From positions 1 to 15,176 of the forward strand of contig CABQCC010000036.1 in assembly GCA_902462495.1 (NCBI GenBank): a stretch of 15,176 nt of DNA, given 5' to 3'. Numbering within the stretch: the first letter of the stretch is position 1; each line of letters begins with the position of its first letter. The translations under genes and the position numbers were made by a program. Shown in pieces: positions 7,068-13,531 of the stretch. This DNA comes from an uncultured Eubacterium sp. (GTDB taxonomy: Bacteria > Bacillota > Clostridia > Oscillospirales > Acutalibacteraceae). A model generated the notes under the pieces. It was not told where the DNA came from. It was given only the letters and a program-made list of their open reading frames with translations, and made no database searches.

Positions 7068-7918
7068 TTTTGTATGTCCGTTGTCGGTTTCAAGCCATTG
7101 TCAAAATCAAATTTTACACCATTCAAATCGGCTGTGCAAAATAGTTTTGTACCGATTCCATCAACCAACCTGTGCTTTATGTGAGGGTAAACTTTCTTTT
7201 CAGAATTGCATACAACGCTGTATTTCGGCGACAGAGTTTTCAGCCATTTTCTGCTTGACGAAAACGGATAGCCGTGATGACCGACCTTAAGAATGTCGAC
7301 CTTTCCGATTTTGCCTGCAAGGCGGTGTTCGTCAAAATCCTTGTTATTGAGGTCGCCTGCAAGCAAAGAACGAAAGCCGTTACATTCAAGTAAAGTGACA
7401 ACGCTGTTGACATTTTCGCCATATTTCACATGGCGTTTTTTATATTTTCCGTTATAAAAAGTAACTTTGAAATCGCCGAGCGTTGTTTTGAGTTCGTCAA
7501 AATCTTCAACAATTTCAACATCATTTTCAATCAAGGCATTTTTCATTTGCTCGTAAACCTCGGTGTTATCCCATCTGAGCCTTTCGTAAATGAAAATGTC
7601 TTTTTCGTTATACGGTTTCAGATACGCTTTTTTGACAATAATTTTTGGGTGATTTATCACCGTGTCAAATCCGCCGATATGGTCGGAATGTGCGTGTGTG
7701 CCAACAACAAAATCAAGAGTCACCGTGCCGTCAGCCGAAGCACAATTTTTTAGCAAATAATTGCAAACTTCTTCCTCATAACCGGGATAATTCAAATGAG
7801 GTTTGTTTGCCGGATAATCCGAATCTTCGCCTGCATCAACCATTGCAAAGTGTCCGTTGCTTTCGATGATAATGCAATCCGATGAACCCGTATTTAAAAA
7901 ATGAATAAAATTGCTCAT
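7064..7918 (-). CDS. Metallo-beta-lactamase-fold hydrolase (ComEC/Rec2 C-terminal-domain type)
   Basis: This is a 284-residue stand-alone MBL-fold protein resembling the hydrolase domain of ComEC/Rec2, a group associated with nucleic-acid or phosphodiester hydrolysis; individual substrates are mostly unknown. The metal-binding motif HAHSDH is at residues 75-80, the LLAGDLN motif supplies a further ligand (D189), and KVGHHG is at 211-216. The HAHSDH-AGD-GHHG order is typical of the ComEC-like subgroup. There are no signal peptide or membrane helices, so it is cytoplasmic. The start is fixed by the ATGA overlap with the upstream GtrA-HAD stop (7915-7918), and the stop overlaps the downstream phosphoesterase start the same way. 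It is not full ComEC, since the competence pore domain is absent. Confidence 0.9.
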   Translation of the reverse strand: MSNFIHFLNTGSSDCIIIESNGHFAMVDAGEDSDYPANKPHLNYPGYEEEVCNYLLKNCASADGTVTLDFVVGTHAHSDHIGGFDTVINHPKIIVKKAYLKPYNEKDIFIYERLRWDNTEVYEQMKNALIENDVEIVEDFDELKTTLGDFKVTFYNGKYKKRHVKYGENVNSVVTLLECNGFRSLLAGDLNNKDFDEHRLAGKIGKVDILKVGHHGYPFSSSRKWLKTLSPKYSVVCNSEKKVYPHIKHRLVDGIGTKLFCTADLNGVKFDFDNGLKPTTDIQK

Positions 7919-9258
7919 ACCGCTTCCCTCTCAATATAGCACATTATATTTTCATCATTTGAGCAAATGATTTTGTCGGCAAGCGCCTTGATTTCCTCGC
8001 AAGCATTTGACACCGCATACTTCTTTGCTTCGGTGTTGAAAGCTGTCAAATCGTTTTTGCTGTCGCCCACCACCGTAACATCTTTTATGTCAAAGCCTGC
8101 GATTTGGCACAGTTCTCGCAAAGCCGAGCCTTTGTTTATACCCTTTAGCATAATTTCCAAATTGTTTGTCATCGAAGTTGTTATTTCAATTTCGTCAAAC
8201 TCTTTCTTCAATCTTTCGTAACATTCAGAGCGCTCATCTTGATTTCTGAAAAACACATCAAACATTTCTGTTTTGAAATCAAGGTCAAAAATCATTTCTT
8301 TTATACTGTCGCAAACCCGTCTGCTTTTGTACATTTCGGGGATGAATTCGCTGTCGATTTTGTAATATTCAAACGATTCTTGCGAAAAATCAGCAGTTTC
8401 AACATACGGCGCACCGTTTGTATAAAGTTCAACAAAGGTTTTGTATTCGTCCAAAACCTTGTAAATCTTAAATGCCGTTTCGTTTGAAATTGTGCGGTAT
8501 TCAATTATACCTTTTTCTCTGTGATAAATTCCTGCACCGTTTGAAAAAACGATATATTCCACGCCCTTGCAATCCCGCAATTCTTTTGGCACTTCGTACA
8601 ATGTTCTTCCCGTAAGCAAAATAATCTTTGCTCCCTTTTGTGCAAGTCGTTCAATTGCGTGCAGATTTTCCTCACTAATGTCAGTATTGCTTTTTAGCAA
8701 CGTTCCGTCAAGGTCAGACGCTATAATCATAGGCACTTTTTGCACTTGCCTTTCTTTTTTATTTATTTGTATTATATATCTTTCCAAAGGATAAGTCCAT
8801 ATTGTCGGAATGTTGATAATCACAAACTTTGACACCATTTCAACAATCGGCGACGACATACCATGTGATGTGATATATGTGCCAAACACTCCGCCGAGAT
8901 ACGAGCTGACAAGTATATTGAATATTGCCAATGCGGCGTACAAAACAGAACTGTATAAGGGGTTTATGTTCGATTTAAAAGTCACTTTTCTGTTTATCAA
9001 ATACGCCGCAATGTAGCCGATTGATGTTGAAATAAGGTATGAATATAAGTAACCTTTATATCTTATTCCGAGGAGTGACAGCAAAGCCGACTCAGGCAAC
9101 GGCGTGTTACATTGACCTTTGAACACGACATACAGCAAAAACATATAGCTGATTATATCAAGCACCGAGGTCACAACAACGCAGATATTAAACTTGAGGA
9201 ACTTCCACAATTCCGACTTCTTCGCAGACTTCTGAGTTGATTTGAGGCTTGTTGTCAT
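7915..9258 (-). CDS. GtrA-domain / Cof-type HAD-IIB hydrolase fusion protein
   Basis: This 447-residue two-domain protein has a GtrA-like membrane domain (four helices, residues ~18-163), the family that moves polyprenyl-phosphate-linked sugars across the membrane. A short basic linker (NKKERQ) follows, then a Cof-type HAD-IIB phosphatase (residues ~177-447). HAD motifs are intact: SDLDGTLL (nucleophile D182, acid/base D184), ILLTGRT, and VVGDSKND (residues ~396-403). The GtrA part is plainly paralogous to the adjacent gene, sharing KGYLYSY, GYxAAY, NRKxTFK and PTIWTYPL. The HAD domain should face the cytoplasm. Translation starts at ATG 9258 with AAGGA about 8 nt upstream, both inside the preceding gene, a 71-nt overlap. 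Hydrolysis of a sugar phosphate coupled to lipid-carrier export is plausible but inferred. Confidence 0.88.
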   Translation of the reverse strand: MTTSLKSTQKSAKKSELWKFLKFNICVVVTSVLDIISYMFLLYVVFKGQCNTPLPESALLSLLGIRYKGYLYSYLISTSIGYIAAYLINRKVTFKSNINPLYSSVLYAALAIFNILVSSYLGGVFGTYITSHGMSSPIVEMVSKFVIINIPTIWTYPLERYIIQINKKERQVQKVPMIIASDLDGTLLKSNTDISEENLHAIERLAQKGAKIILLTGRTLYEVPKELRDCKGVEYIVFSNGAGIYHREKGIIEYRTISNETAFKIYKVLDEYKTFVELYTNGAPYVETADFSQESFEYYKIDSEFIPEMYKSRRVCDSIKEMIFDLDFKTEMFDVFFRNQDERSECYERLKKEFDEIEITTSMTNNLEIMLKGINKGSALRELCQIAGFDIKDVTVVGDSKNDLTAFNTEAKKYAVSNACEEIKALADKIICSNDENIMCYIEREAV

Positions 9259-9766
9259 TGCTAGTTTCCTTCTTCTTTCTGTGGATTACAAAACGGTTCA
9301 ACGGATAAGTCCAAATTGTCGGAACGGTCATTACAATAACTTTTGTAATCATTTCAACAATAGCGTTATCCCAGCCGTTGTTCTTGACGATTGTTCCCAA
9401 AAATGCGCCAAACCAAGTGTTGAAAGCGATTGTGCAAACAACCATAACCGCATAGATAATTGTTGACATAACAGGATTGGCATCTGCTTTGAATGTGAGT
9501 TTTCTGTTCATAACATACGCTGCCGCATAGCCGATAATTGCAGAAATCGCATACGAATAAAGGTAACCCTTGTATTCAATTCCAAGAAACGCAAGCACAG
9601 GATTGTCTGTTACAGGGGTTTCGTTGAGCGACTTGAACACCACATACTGAAGCAACATATACACTCCTAGTTCAAGCACCGATGTACTTGCTCCTGTGAA
9701 TGTGAATTTGATGAACTTCCAAATCTCCGCATGTTTTTCGGTAAATCTTTTAAAATTTTCTTTCAT
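9188..9766 (-). CDS. GtrA family membrane protein
   Basis: This 192-residue GtrA-like protein probably has four membrane helices; in the family it is a flippase-like partner for undecaprenyl-phosphate-linked sugars (O-antigen or teichoic acid glucosylation). Conserved segments are EIWKFIKFTFTGASTSVLELG, the KGYLYSYAIS and GYAAAYVMNRKLTFK motifs, and VPTIWTYPLNRFVIH. A longer in-frame start exists at TTG 9793, but ATG 9766 has GAGG about 9 nt upstream and gives the expected N-terminus, so I chose it. The hydrophilic tail after residue ~160 is the part that overlaps the next gene, whose ribosome site and first 71 nt lie within it. It overlaps the upstream small gene by 17 nt. No glycosyltransferase partner is encoded in the window. 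Confidence 0.88.
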   Translation of the reverse strand: MKENFKRFTEKHAEIWKFIKFTFTGASTSVLELGVYMLLQYVVFKSLNETPVTDNPVLAFLGIEYKGYLYSYAISAIIGYAAAYVMNRKLTFKADANPVMSTIIYAVMVVCTIAFNTWFGAFLGTIVKNNGWDNAIVEMITKVIVMTVPTIWTYPLNRFVIHRKKKETSNDNKPQINSEVCEEVGIVEVPQV

Positions 9767-9962
9767 AATTCTTTTCCTCTTTTCTTGTAACAAGCAAGGT
9801 CATTGTTGCGCAAAGTGCAACTGCCGCGCTTATCGAACAAAGTCCGTAACCTACAAGACATTCGATTCCTATTTTTCCCACTGTGCCGGCAACCGCCAAG
9901 CATCCTGCAACAAACACGATCAACATACTAGCCATAATGATTAAATAGTTTTTTGTTTTCAT
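9750..9962 (-). CDS. Small two-helix membrane protein of unknown function
   Basis: I do not recognise this 70-residue protein. It has a basic N-terminus (MKTKNY), a first hydrophobic segment at about residues 7-28 and a second at about 38-58, then a charged tail (TRKEEKNYERKF), so a small two-helix hairpin with both ends cytoplasmic is likely. A longer in-frame TTG start exists at 9977, but the strong GGGAGGT sits exactly over those codons and points to ATG 9962, 6 nt downstream. It overlaps the GtrA start by 17 nt, so it is the first gene of the operon and probably coupled to GtrA translation. VAGC might suggest a lipobox, but the Cys is deep in the segment, so I do not call a lipoprotein. 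Confidence 0.72.
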   Translation of the reverse strand: MKTKNYLIIMASMLIVFVAGCLAVAGTVGKIGIECLVGYGLCSISAAVALCATMTLLVTRKEEKNYERKF

Positions 9963-10017
9963 AATCTTACCTCCCAAACATTGTTGCTTTAATTTTCGCT
10001 TGTTTCTCTTTAACTAC

Positions 10018-10026
10018 AACATAACA
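10018..10026 (-). promoter_or_regulatory. Candidate extended -10 promoter of the GtrA operon
   Basis: On the minus strand, TGT-TATGTT (10026-10018) is an extended -10 with no good -35 upstream. It lies about 55 nt before the small-gene ATG, downstream of the htpG terminator. Weak call. Confidence 0.3.
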
Positions 10027-10078
10027 CTTGAATGTAAAATCCGAAAATCCAAAACCGTAAAATGTATGTAAAATAAAA

Positions 10079-10117
10079 AATCTCCGACATTTCCCGCAAT
10101 GAGAAATATCGGAGATT
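10079..10117 (-). terminator. Intrinsic terminator of htpG
   Basis: Read on the minus strand, AATCTCCGATATTTC (10117-10103) pairs with GAAATGTCGGAGATT (10093-10079), a 15-bp stem with one U-G pair and a 9-nt loop. A T-rich tail (TTTTATTTTA) follows, 9 nt after the htpG stop. Confidence 0.88.
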
Positions 10118-10125
10118 AATTTTTG

Positions 10126-12009
10126 TTACATCAATTCAACAATGCTGTCTGCAAGTTCCGTCGGATTGTCGATAGGAAGTCCTGCAATAAGTCTTGCCTG
10201 AGAATAAAGAATATTTGTGTATTTTTTGAGAGTGTCCTCGTCAGCAGTTTTGAGTTTTTCTGCAATAGGGTGCTCGCTGTTTATTTCAAGCACAAGTTGA
10301 GCCTTTATGCCGTTGTCATTACCGCCCGGCATTTGAGAAAGCACTTTTGCCATTTCGAGGCTGACATAGCCCTCTGCCGACAAGCAAACTGCGTGTGAAC
10401 CCAATTTGTCGGTAAGCTTGACAGATGAAACCTCATCACCGAGGATGTTTTTCATCTTTTCAAGCAAATCCTTTGCGTCCTCGTTTTTCTTTGAAAGAGC
10501 CTCTTTTTCCGCATCTGTTGACAAATCCAAATCATCCTTGCAGATGTTTGCAAACTTCTTGCCGTCATAGTCCATAAGCATTTGAATAGCAAACTCATCC
10601 ACTTCATCGGTGAAATAAAGGATTTCGTAACCCTTTGCTCTTACACCCTCGCATTGCGGAAGAAGTGCAATTTTTTCGGCGCTGTCACCGCAAGCATAGT
10701 AGATTGTATCCTGCGAATCAGCCATTCGCTCAACATATTCTTTGAGCGTTGTGTAACCGTCACCGTTTGACGACTTAAACATAATCAAATCTTTAAGTCC
10801 GTCTTTGTGCATACCGTAATCGGCATAAACACCCCACTTGAGATTTGTACCAAAGGTCTTGAAGAAGTTTTCGTACTTTTCTCTGTCGTTTTTGAGCATT
10901 TTTGCAAGCTCCGATTTGATTTTCTTATCAATAGCCTTTGCAATAATTCTAACCTGATGGTCTTGCTGAAGAGTTTCTCTCGAAATATTGAGATTAAGGT
11001 CGGCACTGTCAACAAGTCCCTTTACAAAGCTGAAATAATCAGGCAAAAGGTCACCGCACTTGTCCATAATCATTACGCCGTTTGAATAGAGTTGCAAGCC
11101 TTTTTCGTAGTTCTTTGAATAGAAATCCATCGGAGCAACTGACGGGATGTACATCAAAGCGTCAAATGTTGCCTGTCCCTCAACCTTTGAATGAATAACC
11201 AAAGTCGGGTCGGTGTAATCATAAAACTTTTGCTTGTAGAAATCGTTGTATTCTTCAGGATTGATTTCGTTCTTGTTCTTTCTCCAAAGCGGAATTTGAG
11301 AGTTCAAAACCTCGTCATTAACTTCCGTGATGTATTCGCCCTCTTTTTCAGGGTCGGGAACTTCCTTGCTCATTTCCATAACGATTGGGTAGCGGATGTA
11401 GTCGCTGTATTTTTTAACAAGTTCCTGAATTTTATATTGCTCAAGATACTGTGAATAGTTCTCGTTTTCGGTATCTTCCTTTAGGTACAAAGTTATAACT
11501 GTGCCGTTTGAGTCCTTTTCGCACTCCTCAACGGTGTAGCCGTCAACACCTGTGGAAGTCCATTTGTTAGCAACATCTGCACCGACTGCCTTTGACACAA
11601 CTTCGATTTTGTCGGCAACCATAAATGCAGAATAGAAGCCGACACCGAACTGACCGATAACCTCAATATCCTTTGCGTTATCGTCATCGGCATTTTCATT
11701 TTTGAAATCCAAAGAATCCGATTTTGCAATAGTACCGAGGTTATTTTCGAGTTCTTCGGCAGTCATACCGATACCGTTATCGGAAATTTTAATGGTACGG
11801 TTTTCCTTGTCAAGGTCAATCCTAATTTTCAGGCTGTCCTTGTCTGCCTTGATGCTGTCATCAGTAAGCGATTTAAAATACAATTTGTCGGTTGCGTCAC
11901 TTGCGTTGGAAATCAATTCACGCAAAAAAATCTCCTTGTGGGTATAAATGGAGTTAATCATCATATCAAGAAGTTTTTTAGACTCCGCTTTAAACTGTTT
12001 CTTTCTCAT
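10126..12009 (-). CDS. htpG: Hsp90-family molecular chaperone HtpG
   Basis: This is a 627-residue bacterial Hsp90, a cytosolic dimeric ATP-dependent chaperone. The GHKL ATPase domain is N-terminal: LRELISNASDA with catalytic E31 and Mg-binding N35, DNGIGM (77-82, D77 contacts adenine), and the lid/loop motif GQFGVGFYSAF (119-129). Middle and C-terminal dimerisation domains follow, and the length matches HtpG (~620-640). An upstream in-frame ATG at 12024 exists, but the ribosome site GAAGGTG covers its second and third codons, so the start is ATG 12009, giving MRKKQFKAESKKLL, the usual HtpG N-terminus. It is a single-gene unit between a CIRCE-bearing promoter and a strong terminator. HrcA control of htpG is less common than of groE/dnaK; in B. 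subtilis htpG is outside the HrcA regulon. Confidence 0.97.
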   Translation of the reverse strand: MRKKQFKAESKKLLDMMINSIYTHKEIFLRELISNASDATDKLYFKSLTDDSIKADKDSLKIRIDLDKENRTIKISDNGIGMTAEELENNLGTIAKSDSLDFKNENADDDNAKDIEVIGQFGVGFYSAFMVADKIEVVSKAVGADVANKWTSTGVDGYTVEECEKDSNGTVITLYLKEDTENENYSQYLEQYKIQELVKKYSDYIRYPIVMEMSKEVPDPEKEGEYITEVNDEVLNSQIPLWRKNKNEINPEEYNDFYKQKFYDYTDPTLVIHSKVEGQATFDALMYIPSVAPMDFYSKNYEKGLQLYSNGVMIMDKCGDLLPDYFSFVKGLVDSADLNLNISRETLQQDHQVRIIAKAIDKKIKSELAKMLKNDREKYENFFKTFGTNLKWGVYADYGMHKDGLKDLIMFKSSNGDGYTTLKEYVERMADSQDTIYYACGDSAEKIALLPQCEGVRAKGYEILYFTDEVDEFAIQMLMDYDGKKFANICKDDLDLSTDAEKEALSKKNEDAKDLLEKMKNILGDEVSSVKLTDKLGSHAVCLSAEGYVSLEMAKVLSQMPGGNDNGIKAQLVLEINSEHPIAEKLKTADEDTLKKYTNILYSQARLIAGLPIDNPTELADSIVELM

Positions 12010-12041
12010 ATCTATCACCTTCATAAAGAATTATAATCATT

Positions 12042-12068
12042 TTGGCACTCTTTATGTCCGAGTGCTAA
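12042..12068 (-). promoter_or_regulatory. CIRCE operator (HrcA binding site) of htpG
   Basis: On the minus strand, TTAGCACTC (12068-12060), nine spacer bases and GAGTGCCAA (12050-12042) form a CIRCE with one arm mismatch (C for T). It starts 4 nt after the -10, so bound HrcA would cover the transcription start. It will also lie in the mRNA leader as a hairpin. Confidence 0.93.
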
Positions 12069-12072
12069 TTAT

Positions 12073-12100
12073 ATTATAACCTTTATTTTACATTTGTCAA
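12073..12100 (-). promoter_or_regulatory. Sigma-A promoter of htpG
   Basis: Consensus -35 TTGACA (12100-12095) and consensus -10 TATAAT (12078-12073) on the minus strand are spaced by 16 nt, directly upstream of CIRCE. Confidence 0.85.
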
Positions 12101-12142
12101 CACCGAATAATCTTTATTCACAAAAATATCACAATCCGCTGT

Positions 12143-12694
12143 TCAAAGTAATTCCTTGTGTTCTGGATGAAAACTACCCATCGGTCTGTCGATTTTCACT
12201 ATAACTCTTTTCAGATTTTCAATATATTCATCTGCTTCACTATGAGAATGAAAAGTCACCACATTGCTGTTATACTTTTCGATTAATTCATTAATTTTAG
12301 GCATAACATCAACATTAAAACGCTTAATAAAATCAATAAGTTCATCATTTGACGGCAGTTGGCAAGGCATTTCGGGTCTATTTCCTTTTCTCTTTTTCGC
12401 TCCGTCAATGCAAGTTTCTGTTGGCAAATCGAATAAGAAAACCAAATCCGCCTCTTTAATTCTCAATTCGAGAGTCGATTTGAAATTTCCGTCAATAATA
12501 AAATTATCGGCCGCAAAAATTTTCATCTGCTTTTCAATCAATTCTGCCCGAGTGATGTGGGTACAATCCTTGTTCCAATACAGTGCATCTAAATGAAACA
12601 ACGGCAGATTTGTAACAGCGTGAAGTTTTCTGCTGAAAGTGCTTTTTCCTGCACCCGGGCAACCAATTACCACAACTCTTTTGTAATCAAACAT
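12143..12694 (-). CDS. P-loop NTPase, FlaR/adenylate-kinase-like ("DNA topology modulation protein" family)
   Basis: This 183-residue small kinase-like NTPase belongs to the group annotated as FlaR or adenylate-kinase-related; its true substrate is unknown. Walker A is VVIGCPGAGKST (residues 8-19). The LFHLDALYW segment (32-40) and FIIDGNFKSTLELRI (65-79) are the family's substrate-side signatures. VFLFDLP (85-91) is the Walker-B-like strand, and the basic KKRKGNRPE stretch (100-108) resembles the lid with phosphate-binding Lys/Arg. The start ATG 12694 has GGAGG with 7-nt spacing. A terminator hairpin and a 5S-like element lie immediately upstream, so expression may be attenuated. No clear terminator follows the stop; the htpG promoter begins about 45 nt further on, so readthrough into htpG is possible. 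The flagellar or topology label is historical and not supported here. Confidence 0.87.
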   Translation of the reverse strand: MFDYKRVVVIGCPGAGKSTFSRKLHAVTNLPLFHLDALYWNKDCTHITRAELIEKQMKIFAADNFIIDGNFKSTLELRIKEADLVFLFDLPTETCIDGAKKRKGNRPEMPCQLPSNDELIDFIKRFNVDVMPKINELIEKYNSNVVTFHSHSEADEYIENLKRVIVKIDRPMGSFHPEHKELL

Positions 12695-12705
12695 ATTTTA
12701 CCTCC

Positions 12706-12744
12706 AAATAAAATAAGCCCTTGCAAAAAATAATGCAAGAGCTT
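12706..12744 (-). terminator. Terminator/attenuator hairpin in the leader of the P-loop kinase gene
   Basis: On the minus strand, AAGCTCTTGCA (12744-12734) pairs with TGCAAGGGCTT (12725-12715), an 11-bp stem with one U-G pair and an 8-nt loop. ATTTTATTT follows directly, running into GGAGG and the ATG at 12694. Its 5' arm uses the last bases (AAGCTC) of the 5S-like element. Confidence 0.7.
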
Positions 12745-12780
12745 TACTTCTGTGTTCGGAATGGGAACAGGTTATCTCAA
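12739..12780 (-). ncRNA. 5S rRNA-like helix III/loop C element in a leader or small RNA
   Basis: Read on the minus strand, 12772-12739 closely matches the loop B/helix III/loop C/loop B part of 5S rRNA (core GTTCCCATTCCGAACACAG). The rest of 5S (helix I, IV, V) is absent. Against the complete 5S gene at 14545-14430 the core is near identical. Helix III differs by a matched pair, CCG/CGG there and CTG/CAG here, which keeps the base pairing. A GAG (12778-12776) remains opposite CTC as a rudiment of helix II. It sits between an extended -10 promoter and a terminator. It could be a decayed 5S fragment or a 5S mimic. The similarity is certain; the function is inference. Confidence 0.6.
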
Positions 12781-12807
12781 TTTTAATCAGTTACAGCTGA
12801 TGAATTT

Positions 12808-12835
12808 ATTATATCACAATTAAATGATTTTGCAA
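12808..12835 (-). promoter_or_regulatory. Predicted promoter for the 5S-like leader and P-loop kinase gene
   Basis: On the minus strand, -35 TTGCAA (12835-12830) and consensus -10 TATAAT (12813-12808) are spaced by 16 nt, with TGA before the -10 (extended -10). The predicted start near 12801 would give an RNA of about 90 nt if it ends at the downstream terminator. Confidence 0.6.
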
Positions 12836-12871
12836 GATAAATTAAACACAGTTATTAGAAATATATTCAAC

Positions 12872-13486
12872 TCAAAACAATTCATTAACATCAGCTATCG
12901 ATTCAACAATATAATCGGGTCTTTCAAGTTTGTTTTTAACACTTTGAAACTTTGCAAATCCTTGACGCACCCAAACAGTATTCATGCCAAGCTTTTTAGC
13001 AGGAATAATATCATTATCCAGCCTGTCGCCAATCATAACAGCTTCGCTCGGATTACACTTTGCCTGTTTAAGTGCCATATTAAAAATTTTCAAGTGAGGT
13101 TTTTCGCAACCCGCTTCCGCTGATGCCACTACCACATCAAAATACTTGCCGATACCCCAACTATCAATGCGTTTTTGTGTTCCGACAACCTGATTTGCAA
13201 TAATTCCAAGTTTAAATTTTTGCGACAGATTCTTCAAAATTTCTTCAACATAAGGATAAAGTCTTTCAAGTTCGCCAAACCATTTTGGCAATGTGACCCC
13301 AAAATCCTGTGCCGCCAAGCTAATTGCAAACGCATCTTTTTCGGCATATTCAAGAACTTTTTTAAAGAATTCATCGGCAGCCAAATTATTTTGTTCAATT
13401 ATAACCTTGCAACGCTCTTTCAAGCATTCGCTTTCATCCACAAGCGTTGAGCCTAAATCAAAAAATATCCACTTTAGATTTTCCAT
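12872..13486 (-). CDS. HAD family hydrolase (subfamily IA type)
   Basis: This is a 204-residue soluble haloacid-dehalogenase-superfamily enzyme, probably a small-molecule phosphatase; substrate unknown. Motif I is FFDLGSTL with nucleophile D10, but Gly replaces the second Asp (position 12) that normally acts as acid/base. This FDLGSTL form recurs in some clostridial HADs. A helical cap covers about residues 15-85. Motif II is GIIAN (94-98), motif III is EKPHLKIF with K129, and motif IV is MIGDRLDND (151-159). Length is normal for HAD-IA. The ATG at 13486 has AAGGA about 8 nt upstream. The gap to the upstream GNAT gene is only 45 nt with no hairpin, so the two are probably co-transcribed. Catalysis may be altered by the missing Asp. 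Confidence 0.87.
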   Translation of the reverse strand: MENLKWIFFDLGSTLVDESECLKERCKVIIEQNNLAADEFFKKVLEYAEKDAFAISLAAQDFGVTLPKWFGELERLYPYVEEILKNLSQKFKLGIIANQVVGTQKRIDSWGIGKYFDVVVASAEAGCEKPHLKIFNMALKQAKCNPSEAVMIGDRLDNDIIPAKKLGMNTVWVRQGFAKFQSVKNKLERPDYIVESIADVNELF

Positions 13487-13531
13487 ACAATTATTCCTTA
13501 TAACATATCTATATTAATCACTGTACAAAAT

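Noticed and set aside
7064..7918. Competence protein ComEC
   Set aside because: Only the hydrolase-like domain is present; the membrane channel and OB-fold parts of ComEC are absent.
9767..9793. Upstream TTG start (9793) for the GtrA gene
   Set aside because: The AGAGG ribosome site falls within this extension; ATG 9766 is correctly spaced.
9960..9977. Upstream TTG start (9977) for the small membrane protein
   Set aside because: The GGGAGGT ribosome site occupies those codons, so initiation at ATG 9962 is favoured.
12010..12024. Upstream ATG (12024) for htpG
   Set aside because: The ribosome site GAAGGTG overlaps its codons, and the downstream ATG gives the standard HtpG N-terminus.
12706..12780. 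A complete second 5S rRNA gene upstream of the P-loop kinase gene
   Set aside because: Only the helix III/loop C/loop B part is present; helix I, IV and V sequences are missing on both sides.
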